Source of the DNA: Syntrophomonadaceae bacterium
GTDB taxonomy: Bacteria; Bacillota; Syntrophomonadia; Syntrophomonadales; Syntrophomonadaceae
Assembly (NCBI GenBank): GCA_012729715.1
Contig: JAAYCQ010000164.1
Coordinates: 1 to 33,179 of the forward strand
Reading direction: 5' to 3'
Length of the DNA: 33,179 bases
Shown here piece after piece: positions 1 through 8,337 of this stretch. Position 1 is the stretch's first letter; the number at the start of each line of letters is the position of its first letter. The position numbers were made by a program, and so were the translations under genes. The notes below the pieces were generated by a model. That model was not told the DNA's origin. It did no database searches and was given only the letters and a program-made list of their open reading frames with translations.

Positions 1-1
1 C

Positions 2-649
2 CAAGAGCAAGATAGTCCTTCCGGTTTTTTAGCCCATTCATCAGCTGCAATTCCTGCTCAGGGCTTTTTAGGTGGAAGAGGCAGGCATATGGTTATATAT
101 CATACCCACAGCGATGAGTGTTATCTGTATACTTCCCAAGTTCTTTCCCGGCCGGGTAATGGAGATATCTACAAGGTGGGCGAAGCCTTTAGAGATGCAT
201 TGGAGATGGGGGGTATTAGTACAACCCACAGCTATAATAAACACGATCCACACAATATCAATGCCTATAGCCGCTCCCGGCGTACCGTTTTTCAGCTCTT
301 GAAAGAAAGACCGGATGCTGTTTTTGACGTTCATCGTGATTCCGCCCCCCGGGACGCCTATTTAAGCATTGTTAATGGAGTCGAAATCGGCAGGGTTATG
401 ATTGTTATAGGACGCTCCAATCCTAATATGCAGACTAATCTGGCCTATGCTAAACGGATTAAGGCCAAAGCGGATGAATTACACCCTGGTCTGATGCGAG
501 GAATTTTTATGGGTATGGGAGACTACAACCAGGATCTCTATCCTACTGCACTGCTATTTGAAGTAGGAACCGAAAACTCCACCCAGGATGAGGCCGAAAA
601 ATCTATTCGCTGCCTGGCAGATGCTATTATCCGGGTGCCGATAAAATAG
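2..649 (+). CDS. spoIIP: Stage II sporulation protein P, C-terminal part (5' truncated)
   Basis: The reading frame is open from base 2, so the N-terminal part lies outside the window. About 215 residues remain. They contain the SpoIIP signature: a YHTHSDE block (HTH at bases 101-109), a DVHRDS block and a C-terminal FEVGTENS block, the usual His/Glu metal-binding and catalytic positions. In Bacillus, SpoIIP is a membrane-anchored cell-wall amidase/endopeptidase that works with SpoIID and SpoIIM to thin septal peptidoglycan and drive engulfment of the forespore; that role is family knowledge. The ATG at 89 is internal, since the upstream codons are in frame and the HTH motif begins immediately after it. 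No partner gene is visible downstream. The family call is firm; the upstream structure cannot be judged. Confidence 0.9.
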   Translation, partial: QEQDSPSGFLAHSSAAIPAQGFLGGRGRHMVIYHTHSDECYLYTSQVLSRPGNGDIYKVGEAFRDALEMGGISTTHSYNKHDPHNINAYSRSRRTVFQLLKERPDAVFDVHRDSAPRDAYLSIVNGVEIGRVMIVIGRSNPNMQTNLAYAKRIKAKADELHPGLMRGIFMGMGDYNQDLYPTALLFEVGTENSTQDEAEKSIRCLADAIIRVPIK

Positions 650-734
650 TTTAAGACTTATTCCTTACCCTTACCCCTTCGATAATGCCTTAGAAATCAT
701 GCAGGAAATTTGCTTCCCAACAACTTTAAACTTC

Positions 735-763
735 TTGCTAGAACTCCCAGCAATTAGTATAAT
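735..763 (+). promoter_or_regulatory. Promoter-like sequence in the fossil tRNA unit
   Basis: TTGCTA (735-740) and TATAAT (758-763) are separated by 17 bases, a good sigma-A arrangement. A second TATAAT at 769-774 is the one homologous to the -10 of the intact tRNA-Arg gene. If active, transcription from here would meet the hairpin at 876-902 before reaching the DHHW gene. Confidence 0.4.
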
Positions 764-875
764 TTTGTTATAATCCCTTTAGCATATTGTATGCCTATAT
801 TTAGGTATATAAAGCACCGGGCCTTCGGAGTGGGTTATAAAAAATTCCTCTTAGTGTACTATTTATGAAATTAGG

Positions 876-917
876 CACTTTCAGCAACTGTTGTTGAAGG
901 TGTTCTTATTTGTTTTG
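876..917 (+). terminator. Terminator-like hairpin of the fossil tRNA unit
   Basis: The segment 876-887 pairs with 891-902 (12 pairs, two of them G-U) around a three-base loop, followed by a T-rich tail. It corresponds in position to the terminator of the intact tRNA-Arg gene. It could still limit transcription into the acylation genes. Confidence 0.5.
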
Positions 918-985
918 CTATAAGTTTGGGATCTGTATATACAATTTTACTTATATACTTCTGATCAAAGAATGGAGAGGCTAGC

Positions 986-2233
986 TTGAAAAGAGGGTTA
1001 ATTTTTTTTCTTATTTTATCAGTGATGATTATAGGTTTAACAGGCGGTATATTTGTAAGAGGTACTAAAGCTGAATCTACTTTAGAAAATAGAGAATTAA
1101 AGAGTTTTCCTCCAATTTCACTATCTTCATTTATGACTACAACATATCAAACCAATCTGGAGCAAGCATTATCCGATCAACTTGTTTTCGGACAATCTTT
1201 GAAAAGAATGTACAATAATGTAAAAAATACGAATACTAGATTAGTTGTTTCCGCCTTAAAATATTTAAAAGGAAACCAGGAAAAACCACAAACGGAAAAA
1301 CCAAAGGAGCCGAAACCCGAACCAATAGATAACTTTCCAGTGACATTAACACCCAGAGGTAACGGATTGATGGAGCTTGATGATTCACATCATTTAATAT
1401 TTCCTAAGCACCCAATTGAAAAAGCCAATATACTTTTTGAGAAGAAAGCAAATAATATTAATCGTTTAGTTGATAACTATCCAAGTATTGGATTTTACTG
1501 TTTTTACATAGAAACAGATGTGGACGTAGATTTCATTAATAAGAAAAACGATCATGATTTAGCAGATAGTTTTCAAAGTCGCCTCAATGACCAGATAAAG
1601 TTTGATAATTTAGCTATAAATTCACTTGCGGATTATCAAAGAAGATTTTTTAAAACAGATCACCATTGGAATTATGCTGGACAATATGAAGGATATCAGC
1701 AGATTGTTGCTCTGCTGAAAGGAGATAGCGAAAAGCTATTTGATGCTGAAACCATTATGTTCAATGACCTTAAGTTTAATGGATATAAATCAAGAAAATT
1801 GGATGATTACACTATTTTTGATACTTTTGGGGCATTGAAGGTAACGGTTCCGCAACACAAAGTTTATATTAACCATAAACCAGGATATTATGGGGGAATC
1901 CAAGCCTATGAAAAGGGCAATTATTCACATAAACAAGGATATAATCATTACGGCGCTTGCAATGGCGGTGATCATGGCCTGATTGAGTTTAGATTTAATC
2001 AGCCGGAAAAAGGAAATATCGTTATATTTTCCGAATCTTTTTCCAATCCAATTAACAGGTTGATTGCAGCCCACTACAATAATACCTATATTATAGATCT
2101 CAGGTATTATCAAAGAGATTGTGGGCAGCGTTTTGATTTTGGAAACTTCATCAAGGATAAAAATATTAGTCAGGTTTTATTTTTAGGTTATCTATATTTT
2201 TACGCCAATGATGTTTTTTTGATAAATGACTAG
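986..2233 (+). CDS. DHHW/AlgX-like SGNH-type protein, partner of an MBOAT O-acyltransferase
   Basis: 415 residues starting at TTG, with GGAGAGG at 974-980 five bases upstream. A single hydrophobic signal anchor covers about residues 5-23, so the rest should lie outside the membrane. A Lys/Pro/Glu-rich linker at about 97-115 precedes the catalytic-type domain. The family motif TDHHWNYAG is present (D225, H226, H227, W228), with a possible nucleophile block FSESFSNP (S351). Such proteins pair with MBOAT acyltransferases to add acyl, usually acetyl, groups to extracellular polysaccharide or wall polymers; this is family knowledge. The MBOAT gene starts 12 bases downstream, so the two form an operon. 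The pair is visibly more AT-rich than its neighbours, which suggests later arrival. The substrate cannot be read from sequence. Confidence 0.85.
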   Translation: MKRGLIFFLILSVMIIGLTGGIFVRGTKAESTLENRELKSFPPISLSSFMTTTYQTNLEQALSDQLVFGQSLKRMYNNVKNTNTRLVVSALKYLKGNQEKPQTEKPKEPKPEPIDNFPVTLTPRGNGLMELDDSHHLIFPKHPIEKANILFEKKANNINRLVDNYPSIGFYCFYIETDVDVDFINKKNDHDLADSFQSRLNDQIKFDNLAINSLADYQRRFFKTDHHWNYAGQYEGYQQIVALLKGDSEKLFDAETIMFNDLKFNGYKSRKLDDYTIFDTFGALKVTVPQHKVYINHKPGYYGGIQAYEKGNYSHKQGYNHYGACNGGDHGLIEFRFNQPEKGNIVIFSESFSNPINRLIAAHYNNTYIIDLRYYQRDCGQRFDFGNFIKDKNISQVLFLGYLYFYANDVFLIND

Positions 2234-2245
2234 GGGTAGTAATAG

Positions 2246-3655
2246 ATGGTATTTTCCAGTCTGACGTTTGTTTTCCTATTTTTACCGATTGTACTTATCC
2301 TGTATTTTATAATGCCAAACCGGCAAATGAAAAACCTCCTATTAATGTTGGCTTCTTTTTTGTTTTATGCATGGGGAGAACCGATATATATTGTACTCAT
2401 GCTTTTTTCAATTTTAAGTGGTTTTCTATTTGCTCAACTGGTTGAAAAAGAAAGGCAAAACGGTAATAAAACCAACGCAAAAATTTATTTTGTCTTCTCG
2501 GTCATTATTGCCCTGGGACTGCTAGGTTTCTTTAAATACTCCGGTTTTTTAGTTGATAATATAAACCAGCTTTTTGGCACAAATATTTACCTTCGCAAGT
2601 TACCATTACCAATAGGTATTAGTTTTTATACATTTCAAATATTGTCTTATATTATTGATGTTTACAGAGGAAATATTAAAGCCCAAAAAAATATCATTAC
2701 CCTGGCAACCTATATAGCAATGTTTCCCCAGTTAATTGCCGGCCCTATTGTACGCTATATTACCATTGAAAATGAACTGGAGAATAGAAAAGAGTCCTTT
2801 TCGGATTTTATTACAGGCCTTAAGAGATTTATAATTGGCCTTGGCAAAAAGGTTCTTATAGCCAATCAAATGGGGATTATTGCGGATGCAATTTTTAACA
2901 GCACCAGTGGTGATCCCGGTACTCTATTGGTTTGGTTAGGCGCAATTGCTTACACTTTCCAGATTTATTTCGATTTTTCAGGGTATAGTGATATGGCTAT
3001 AGGCATGGGAAGAATGTTTGGTTTCCATTATCTTGAGAATTTTAATTATCCCTATATTTCCAAGAGTATTACCGAGTTCTGGCGAAGATGGCATATTTCT
3101 TTAGGTACCTGGTTTAGAGATTATCTCTATATACCCCTGGGAGGTAATCGAAAATGGGCTTTGCGTAATATCATTGTAGTCTGGTTTCTCACCGGACTAT
3201 GGCATGGAGCCAGTTGGAACTTTATTCTATGGGGACTTTATTATGGATTATTGCTGATCATTGAGAAATACATAATACGGTCTTATCAGATTCATATACC
3301 AAAATTCTTACAGCACATTTTTACTTTGTTCTTTGTTGTAGTCGGATGGGTATTATTTAGAATCGAGAACTTAAATAATTTAATTTTCTATCTTGAAAGA
3401 ATGTTTTCCTATCATAAAACTGCCGTAGATTCATTACTGTTTACTTATCAAGATATGTTACATGCATTGCCATTTTTGATTATTGCTTTTATTGCATCGT
3501 TACCTTTCTTTAAAAATGTTGTGAAAAGGATTGAATTTGGAAGTAACAACCGGCTCAAATACATGTATGATTTTTGTCTTCTAGCTATCTTTGTAGTTTC
3601 ACTAATATTTTTGATGGGTGAAAAATTTAATCCCTTTATTTATTTCAGATTTTAA
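2246..3655 (+). CDS. MBOAT family membrane O-acyltransferase (AlgI/DltB-like)
   Basis: 469 residues, a polytopic membrane protein with many hydrophobic segments. It has the MBOAT signatures LPIGISFYTFQ, FPQLIAGPIVRY, IYFDFSGYSDMAIG, FWRRWHISLGTWF (H283) and TGLWHGASWNF (H320, the expected catalytic histidine). The ATG at 2246 has AGGGGTAG upstream (2232-2238). The family moves an acyl group from a cytoplasmic donor across the membrane to an outside acceptor; the DHHW protein encoded immediately upstream is the likely extracellular partner. AlgI, PatA and DltB are related. There are no dltA/C or alginate genes nearby, so the polymer modified is unknown. Start and end are clear. Confidence 0.92.
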   Translation: MVFSSLTFVFLFLPIVLILYFIMPNRQMKNLLLMLASFLFYAWGEPIYIVLMLFSILSGFLFAQLVEKERQNGNKTNAKIYFVFSVIIALGLLGFFKYSGFLVDNINQLFGTNIYLRKLPLPIGISFYTFQILSYIIDVYRGNIKAQKNIITLATYIAMFPQLIAGPIVRYITIENELENRKESFSDFITGLKRFIIGLGKKVLIANQMGIIADAIFNSTSGDPGTLLVWLGAIAYTFQIYFDFSGYSDMAIGMGRMFGFHYLENFNYPYISKSITEFWRRWHISLGTWFRDYLYIPLGGNRKWALRNIIVVWFLTGLWHGASWNFILWGLYYGLLLIIEKYIIRSYQIHIPKFLQHIFTLFFVVVGWVLFRIENLNNLIFYLERMFSYHKTAVDSLLFTYQDMLHALPFLIIAFIASLPFFKNVVKRIEFGSNNRLKYMYDFCLLAIFVVSLIFLMGEKFNPFIYFRF

Positions 3656-3758
3656 GATTATTTTCTTTACCCCGTATTACATCTTCAACTACTATTACCT
3701 TGCTTTAATCCATTTTCTATCAACATATTTTTGTTCCCCAACTCTAGCCAAAAACAAG

Positions 3759-3793
3759 GTATTCTTTGCACAGTTAAAGAATGCTTTTATAAA
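3759..3793 (+). promoter_or_regulatory. Promoter for the MFS gene overlapping a terminator-like hairpin
   Basis: TTGCAC (3766-3771) and TATAAA (3788-3793) are 16 bases apart, about 75 bases before the MFS start. The same bases form a hairpin (3759-3767 with 3776-3784) followed by TTTTA, which could end the DHHW-MBOAT transcript. The rest of the 214-base gap shows nothing else I can support. Confidence 0.4.
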
Positions 3794-3869
3794 TATGTAT
3801 GTACTTCAGTTTTTTACATAATTATTCTAGAGAAGTCCTTATATTTTCGATCATACAAACGAAAAAGGA

Positions 3870-5276
3870 ATGGTAGCCCTGGAAGCTAAATGGAAGGTAT
3901 TAATTGTAATTTGTGTCGGCATATTCATGTCCACCCTGGATGGCAGTATACTTAATATTGCCAACCCCACTATTGCCAGAAGTATGTCAGTCTCCATGCA
4001 GCAGGTGCAATGGGTGGTTACCGCTTATATGCTGGTTATTACTGCTACCCTCTTATTTTTTGGCAAATTGGGTGATCAAAAGGGCAGCAGCAAGATTTAC
4101 ACCTATGGTTTTCTGGTATTTACCATAGGTTCCTTCCTTTGCAGCCTGGCCTCTGCCCTGCAGTTTTTGATAGCTGCCCGGATATTTCAAGCAATTGGAG
4201 CCAGCATGATGATGGCTACCGGTATTGGTATTGTATCCAATGCATTCCCGGCTAAAGAGCGGGGCAAAGCCCTGGGTATTACTGGCAGTATTGTTGGTAT
4301 AGGTAATATGACTGGTCCCAGCCTGGGAGGACTGCTAGTAGCCCAATTTTCCTGGCCGGTAATATTTCTCCTTAACATCCCCATTGGCCTGGCTGGCTTT
4401 ATTCTGGCTACCCGCTACCTCCCGGTTGACTCCCCTGCCTCGGGGCAAGCGCAATTCGATCTGCGCGGTAATCTGCTATTTGCTCTGGCGGCTACCCTGC
4501 TGCTGCTGGGCCTTTCTCAAAGTGCATCAATAAACTACAACCTCTTTTTCCTGGGTATCCTCTTTTTGTTGCTATTCATACTGGTGGAGAAACGGCACCC
4601 TTATCCACTGCTGGATTTCCATCTTTTCTACATAAAGAATTTTACCTATGGAAATATAATGTCCTTTCTTTCTTATGCTACCCAAACTGGTGCCATCTTC
4701 TTATTGCCATTTTATATGGATAAGTTGCTGCATCTCTCCCCCGCTACATCCGGTTTGATTATGACTATTACTCCCGTATCTATGGCTCTAACTGCTCCTT
4801 TAGCCGGCAATCTTTCTGATAAGATTGGTGCTCCCCGACTGACTTCCGCAGCCTTTTTGCTCATGAGCTGCGGGCATATTATTCTTTCAACCCTGAGTAC
4901 TAATTATGATTTGCCCCGGATAGCTGCAGGCCTGCTGCTGCTGGGTATAGGAATGGGCAGCTTCGGTTCCCCCAATAACAGTTCCATCCTGGGGTCTATA
5001 TCTAAAGAAAAAGCGGGCTATGCCGGGGGTTTTATTGCAACTGTAAGAAACTTCGGATTTGCCCTGGGTATTGCGGCTTCTGTCAGCACCTTTACCATAT
5101 TGTTTAATCATAAACTACAGGGCCTGCCTTATATGCTAGCTTATACCGGGGCCAGTGCCTGGGTATATCGGATAAATGCTGCTATTTGTTTGCTCGGCCT
5201 GTTGTTATCAGTTGTCAGCAGCCAGCATCGGCAACCAGTTCAAAAATCTTGCCAGAACTTTGACCAACCACAATAA
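3870..5276 (+). CDS. MFS drug efflux transporter, DHA2 (EmrB/QacA) type
   Basis: 468 residues, with hydrophobic segments throughout consistent with 14 membrane spans. The first span contains the DHA2 signature around STLDGSILNIANPTI (motif D1). Motif A follows as GKLGDQKGSSK, and the antiporter motif C appears as a GSIVGIGNMTGPSLGG block, typical of proton-driven drug export. Members expel lipophilic cations, dyes or antibiotics in exchange for protons; the substrate here is not predictable. The ATG at 3870 follows AAAAAGGA directly, an unusually tight Shine-Dalgarno, but no other start in the frame fits. The stop codon lies inside the promoter of the tRNA-Arg gene, so the two genes abut closely. 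No regulator is adjacent. Confidence 0.88.
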   Translation: MVALEAKWKVLIVICVGIFMSTLDGSILNIANPTIARSMSVSMQQVQWVVTAYMLVITATLLFFGKLGDQKGSSKIYTYGFLVFTIGSFLCSLASALQFLIAARIFQAIGASMMMATGIGIVSNAFPAKERGKALGITGSIVGIGNMTGPSLGGLLVAQFSWPVIFLLNIPIGLAGFILATRYLPVDSPASGQAQFDLRGNLLFALAATLLLLGLSQSASINYNLFFLGILFLLLFILVEKRHPYPLLDFHLFYIKNFTYGNIMSFLSYATQTGAIFLLPFYMDKLLHLSPATSGLIMTITPVSMALTAPLAGNLSDKIGAPRLTSAAFLLMSCGHIILSTLSTNYDLPRIAAGLLLLGIGMGSFGSPNNSSILGSISKEKAGYAGGFIATVRNFGFALGIAASVSTFTILFNHKLQGLPYMLAYTGASAWVYRINAAICLLGLLLSVVSSQHRQPVQKSCQNFDQPQ

Positions 5277-5288
5277 TTTTGGTATAAT
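5260..5288 (+). promoter_or_regulatory. Promoter of tRNA-Arg
   Basis: TTGACC (5260-5265) and TATAAT (5283-5288) with a 17-base spacer, a near-consensus sigma-A promoter. The -35 box lies within the last codons of the MFS gene. The tRNA starts 14 bases after the -10 box. Confidence 0.85.
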
Positions 5289-5302
5289 CATTAATGCATT
5301 AT

Positions 5303-5377
5303 GCGCCTGTAGCTCAGTGGATAGAGCACCGGCCTCCGGAGCCGGTTGCGGAGGTTCGATTCCTCTCAGGCGTACCA
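5303..5377 (+). tRNA. tRNA-Arg, anticodon CCG
   Basis: The acceptor stem GCGCCTG pairs with CAGGCGT (the first pair is a G-U). A D arm with AGCTCAGTGG follows, then an anticodon stem CCGGC/GCCGG around the loop CTCCGGA (anticodon CCG), and a T arm GAGG-TTCGATT-CCTC. ACCA is encoded, so the 3' end needs no CCA addition. It reads the rare CGG codon. The gene has its own promoter and terminator, so it is a single-gene unit. A decayed copy of the whole unit lies at 719-925. Confidence 0.97.
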
Positions 5378-5387
5378 TATGAAAAAC

Positions 5388-5426
5388 AAGCACTTCCAGG
5401 GGTATTAGGAAGTGCTTTTTGTTTTT
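5388..5426 (+). terminator. Rho-independent terminator of tRNA-Arg
   Basis: AAGCACTTCC (5388-5397) pairs perfectly with GGAAGTGCTT (5408-5417) around a ten-base loop, followed by TTTGTTTTT. Confidence 0.9.
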
Positions 5427-5462
5427 ATAGAAAATTTTAAAGATTTAAGCAATCATTGTTAT

Positions 5463-6212
5463 TTATAAAAAGGTCCTCTGTAACCAGTTTAAGGTTAAGT
5501 CTTCTCGTTCTTTAATATATTGGGTAAAACGGTGATCAGCACCGGAAATGATATGCAACTCGGTATGCGGGGTGTTTTCATAAATGTACAGGGCATTGGC
5601 GGGGTCCACCACCTCGTCTGTAGCGCCGTGAATGACAAGTGCTGGACAGGTTTCAATTTTTTGCAGATAGTTTTCCATGTCATGATGAGCTAAGTCTTCT
5701 ATAAAAGAAGGTTTGAGCCAAAAGCTGCCGGCCTCATCTTTGATTTCCAGTTCTTCGCCGGCCTCCAGACGAGCGAATTCCTCTACTATGCCGGTAAAGG
5801 TCTCATAAAGCTTGACCGGTGTGGACCAAAAGATATATCCAGCCACTTTTTCATTATAACCGGCTGCCGCCAGTACCGTACTCCCCCCGAAACTACGCCC
5901 TAACAGTATCAACTGCCGATTGTAGTTTGAGTCCACGTAATCAATAACCTGGCGCAGGTCGCTTACCTGACTGGAAAGACTAATATTGGCAAAATCTCCA
6001 TCACTGGCCCCACTGCCGGAAAAATCAAAAACCAGCACTCCCAAGCCCAGCTTATTTAACTTTTCGGCAAAGGTAAATATGCGTCCACCGTTTTCTTTAG
6101 CACCCCGAAAACCGTGACAAATTATAAGTATGTAGCGGCACTCATTTTCTGGCATAAAGCAATAGGCCGCCAGCTTACCCTGCCCGTCTCCAATTATACT
6201 AATGTTCTCCAC
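5463..6212 (-). CDS. Alpha/beta hydrolase (serine esterase/peptidase-like)
   Basis: 249 residues with the complete alpha/beta hydrolase pattern: HGFRG near residue 33 (oxyanion-hole region), nucleophile elbow GRSFGG (S107), catalytic-type aspartate in HGATDEVVD (D199) and histidine in GADHRF (H227). No signal peptide, so it is cytoplasmic. It resembles the short YtmA/dienelactone-hydrolase-like esterases of Firmicutes; the substrate cannot be assigned. The start is GTG at 6212, supported by GGGAGGT five bases upstream. It lies 17 bases after the small DUF2197 gene on the same strand, so both are probably one transcript. It converges with the tRNA-Arg terminator. Confidence 0.85.
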   Translation of the reverse strand: MENISIIGDGQGKLAAYCFMPENECRYILIICHGFRGAKENGGRIFTFAEKLNKLGLGVLVFDFSGSGASDGDFANISLSSQVSDLRQVIDYVDSNYNRQLILLGRSFGGSTVLAAAGYNEKVAGYIFWSTPVKLYETFTGIVEEFARLEAGEELEIKDEAGSFWLKPSFIEDLAHHDMENYLQKIETCPALVIHGATDEVVDPANALYIYENTPHTELHIISGADHRFTQYIKEREDLTLNWLQRTFL

Positions 6213-6229
6213 TTCTGACCTCCCTGATA

Positions 6230-6409
6230 CTACATTGGTTTTTTGGGCTTTCTCTGTTCATCAGATTCGTACCGTACCCGGTTTCTGCATATATCACAGA
6301 TAAATGTTGGGGCTTTTTCCTGTTTTACTAGTTTAACATAATCTTGGTGGTCTTCACCTACGTCCTCAATTTTCCCACACATTAAGCAGCGAGCCTGAAT
6401 GTAATTCAT
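6230..6409 (-). CDS. Small DUF2197 (YlaI-like) zinc-ribbon protein
   Basis: 59 residues, read from ATG at 6409 to TAG at 6230. It begins MNYIQARCLMCGK and has two Cys-x2-Cys knuckles (C8/C11 and a second pair in FICDIC), with a basic C-terminal tail. Such a four-cysteine layout normally binds one zinc ion. The size and pattern match DUF2197, a family of unknown function that includes Bacillus YlaI. GAGGGG lies about six bases before the ATG, which supports translation. The alpha/beta hydrolase gene follows 17 bases later on the same strand. AT-rich DNA upstream (6410-6480) holds TATAAT-like boxes but no convincing -35 box. Confidence 0.75.
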   Translation of the reverse strand: MNYIQARCLMCGKIEDVGEDHQDYVKLVKQEKAPTFICDICRNRVRYESDEQRKPKKPM

Positions 6410-6495
6410 TTTTACCCCTCCCGGTTAACTTCTTATAATATCATTATACTAATAAATCCACAGTTAGAATATTAATAAACGGCTTGACGTTAATG

Positions 6496-6531
6496 CAAAA
6501 AGAGACCCACCCCGGATTCCCGGAATGGGTC
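6496..6531 (-). terminator. Rho-independent terminator of the chemoreceptor gene
   Basis: On the minus strand, 12 bases pair with 12 (with G-U pairs) around a GAAT loop (6504-6531), followed by TCTTTTT. It lies about 30 bases after the MCP stop codon and ends the long minus-strand gene series. Confidence 0.85.
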
Positions 6532-6561
6532 ATTGCCATTTTTAAATTAATATCCACAATC

Positions 6562-8280
6562 CTAAATTTTAAAATAGGATACAGCCTCTTGCAGATCTCC
6601 TATAATCAGATTCAATTTATCGAGGGAAGCGTTAATTTCTTCAATTCCGGCCATCTGTTCCTGGGCCAGCTGGCTAATGTTTTCGGCAATTTGGGAATTG
6701 CCTTCTGCCGCATCAGTAGTTTTCTCAATAGAATCAATAGCCGTTTCAGCACTGGCAGCCATTTCCTGACTGGCCGCAGACATTTCTTGAATCTGTTCAT
6801 TTACCGTAGAAACTGCCTTAATAATGTGCTCAAATGCTTCTCCGGCACTGGCAACTACTTCGGTACCATTGGCTACTTCCCTGGTTCCATCCTGCATAGC
6901 ACTAACTGCCCGGTTAGCCTCTCCCTGGATTTCCTTTATTAAATCAGCGATACGCTTTGCAGCTTCACCTGATTCTTCTGCTAGCTTCCGTACTTCCTCC
7001 GCTACTACAGCAAAACCTTTACCCTGCTCACCGGCACGAGCAGCTTCTATAGCTGCATTTAAGGCCAGCAAGTTGGTCTGGGTAGCAATATTAGTAATCA
7101 GATCAACAATCTGCCCAATTTCTTGAGATTTGGAACCTAATCCCTCCACTATAGTAGCAGTTGAATTTACCGTATGACTAATCACATTCATCTGATTAAT
7201 CGCTTTTTCAATCTGCTGTTCTCCTTCCTGAGCCTGCGATGTAGCTGATATTGCAGAACCTGAAACCTCCTGAGCATTTTCTGCTACCTGTTGAATAGCT
7301 GCCGACATCTCACCGATAGCGACCTTGGAACGACTGGTCAATTCAGCCTGGGCAGTAGCACTGGCTCTCATTTCGTTAGCCCGGGAGTTCATGTTTTCCA
7401 TAGTTGCTGCACTCATTTCTGAGCTGGTTAAAAGCTGGGAACTGGACTGGCTTACGTTATGTATAAGCTCATTAGTCTTTCTGATTAAATCAGACATTTT
7501 CTCTACCATGATATTTACCCTTTGTGCCAATCTGCCTGGTTCATCATCGGCCCGGGTAGGAATACGCTGGGTCAGGTCGCCTTCACTGGTTTCCTGAACA
7601 GCATTACCAATACGCCGCAGGGGCATATATACGGAAAATGCTATAAGAAAAGCAATTATAAAGCCGGCCACAATACCAATTACCGAATAAATGATCATAC
7701 TGGTACGAAAATGATCGACCAGGTTATCATAAGGGGTCGCAGGTACCCCTACATACCATATACCAATAACATTACCTTCCCGATCTTTAATTGGTTCGTA
7801 CGCTGTCTCATTCCAGGTACCAACTACTTCAGCCCGGCCTATGTATGTTTGGCCATTATTTATAACCGCATCTTTGACCGCAGCGGAAACCTGGGTGCCA
7901 ACCTGTCTTTCCCCATCCTTCATAACATTGGTGGATACCCTGGTATCACCTTTAAATATAGTTACCGTATCCCCGGTTAGTTTACCAATTTCGTCAACAA
8001 CCTGATAGTTCTCTTCCATTAAGACTCCGCCTTTGTATAAAAGGCCACCCTTTATTTCCCAATCGCCAGGAAAAACCATATCAATAATATGTTCACCTAA
8101 TGCCAGATCAGATTTCAACTTTTCCTGGGCGGTAAAAGTAATTTTATCCTGCATTACCCAGGTGGCATAAATCCCCATAACACCTGTAACTGCAGCCAAT
8201 ATCAAAGTAAACGCCAGAATCAGGCGTACCTTAACAGAGGTTTTGCGAAGTAATTGTTCAACTTTTTCCAGTAAATTCAT
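6562..8280 (-). CDS. Methyl-accepting chemotaxis protein with an extracellular Cache sensor
   Basis: 572 residues. Order: membrane span at about 19-40, an external Cache-type sensor (about 45-185, with [17 protein letters not shown] and IGIWYVGVP typical of Cache_3/Cache_2 receptors), second span about 195-219, HAMP domain about 220-275, then the cytoplasmic signalling coiled coil. The conserved hairpin tip is complete ([20 protein letters not shown]). It should sense a small ligand outside the cell and control CheA. There is no C-terminal NWETF-like tether. Transcription could come from the upstream lipoprotein/Lon genes (57-base gap). The ligand is unknown. Its linkage to a protease and a lipoprotein is unusual. 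Confidence 0.93.
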   Translation of the reverse strand: MNLLEKVEQLLRKTSVKVRLILAFTLILAAVTGVMGIYATWVMQDKITFTAQEKLKSDLALGEHIIDMVFPGDWEIKGGLLYKGGVLMEENYQVVDEIGKLTGDTVTIFKGDTRVSTNVMKDGERQVGTQVSAAVKDAVINNGQTYIGRAEVVGTWNETAYEPIKDREGNVIGIWYVGVPATPYDNLVDHFRTSMIIYSVIGIVAGFIIAFLIAFSVYMPLRRIGNAVQETSEGDLTQRIPTRADDEPGRLAQRVNIMVEKMSDLIRKTNELIHNVSQSSSQLLTSSEMSAATMENMNSRANEMRASATAQAELTSRSKVAIGEMSAAIQQVAENAQEVSGSAISATSQAQEGEQQIEKAINQMNVISHTVNSTATIVEGLGSKSQEIGQIVDLITNIATQTNLLALNAAIEAARAGEQGKGFAVVAEEVRKLAEESGEAAKRIADLIKEIQGEANRAVSAMQDGTREVANGTEVVASAGEAFEHIIKAVSTVNEQIQEMSAASQEMAASAETAIDSIEKTTDAAEGNSQIAENISQLAQEQMAGIEEINASLDKLNLIIGDLQEAVSYFKI

Positions 8281-8337
8281 TTCTTGCCCGACACTCCTTT
8301 CTCCCTGACTGTCCTACCTTGACCTGGGTGCCCAAGT

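Larger units (their letters stand above)
719..925 (+). pseudogene. Decayed duplicate of the tRNA-Arg(CCG) transcription unit (promoter, tRNA, terminator)
   Basis: This stretch aligns from end to end with the intact tRNA-Arg unit at about 5235-5427. The 43 bases ending in TATAATC (733-775 here, 5247-5289 there) align without gaps with about 33 identities. The tRNA part (about 791-861) keeps the block AGCACCGG, a CGGAG near the former anticodon loop, ATTCCTCT and GTACTA, in the same order as the intact gene. Most differences are G-to-A or C-to-T. The acceptor stem no longer pairs, the 5' half of the T arm is missing and the anticodon stem is broken, so a functional tRNA is unlikely. A terminator-like hairpin follows at 876-902. 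The gap 650-985 holds no protein gene that I can support. A chance match is unlikely because promoter, tRNA and terminator all correspond in order. Confidence 0.75.

Noticed and set aside
770-985. Riboswitch-like leader with attenuator before the DHHW gene
   Set aside because: A promoter, a structured stretch and a terminator hairpin suggested a riboswitch, but every part aligns with the tRNA-Arg unit at 5235-5427, so a decayed tRNA unit explains it better. It matched no riboswitch consensus that I know.
5176-5382. Open frame running through the tRNA-Arg gene, and its counterpart on the other strand (5208-5393)
   Set aside because: They read across the MFS 3' end and the tRNA itself; typical false ORFs over tRNA genes.
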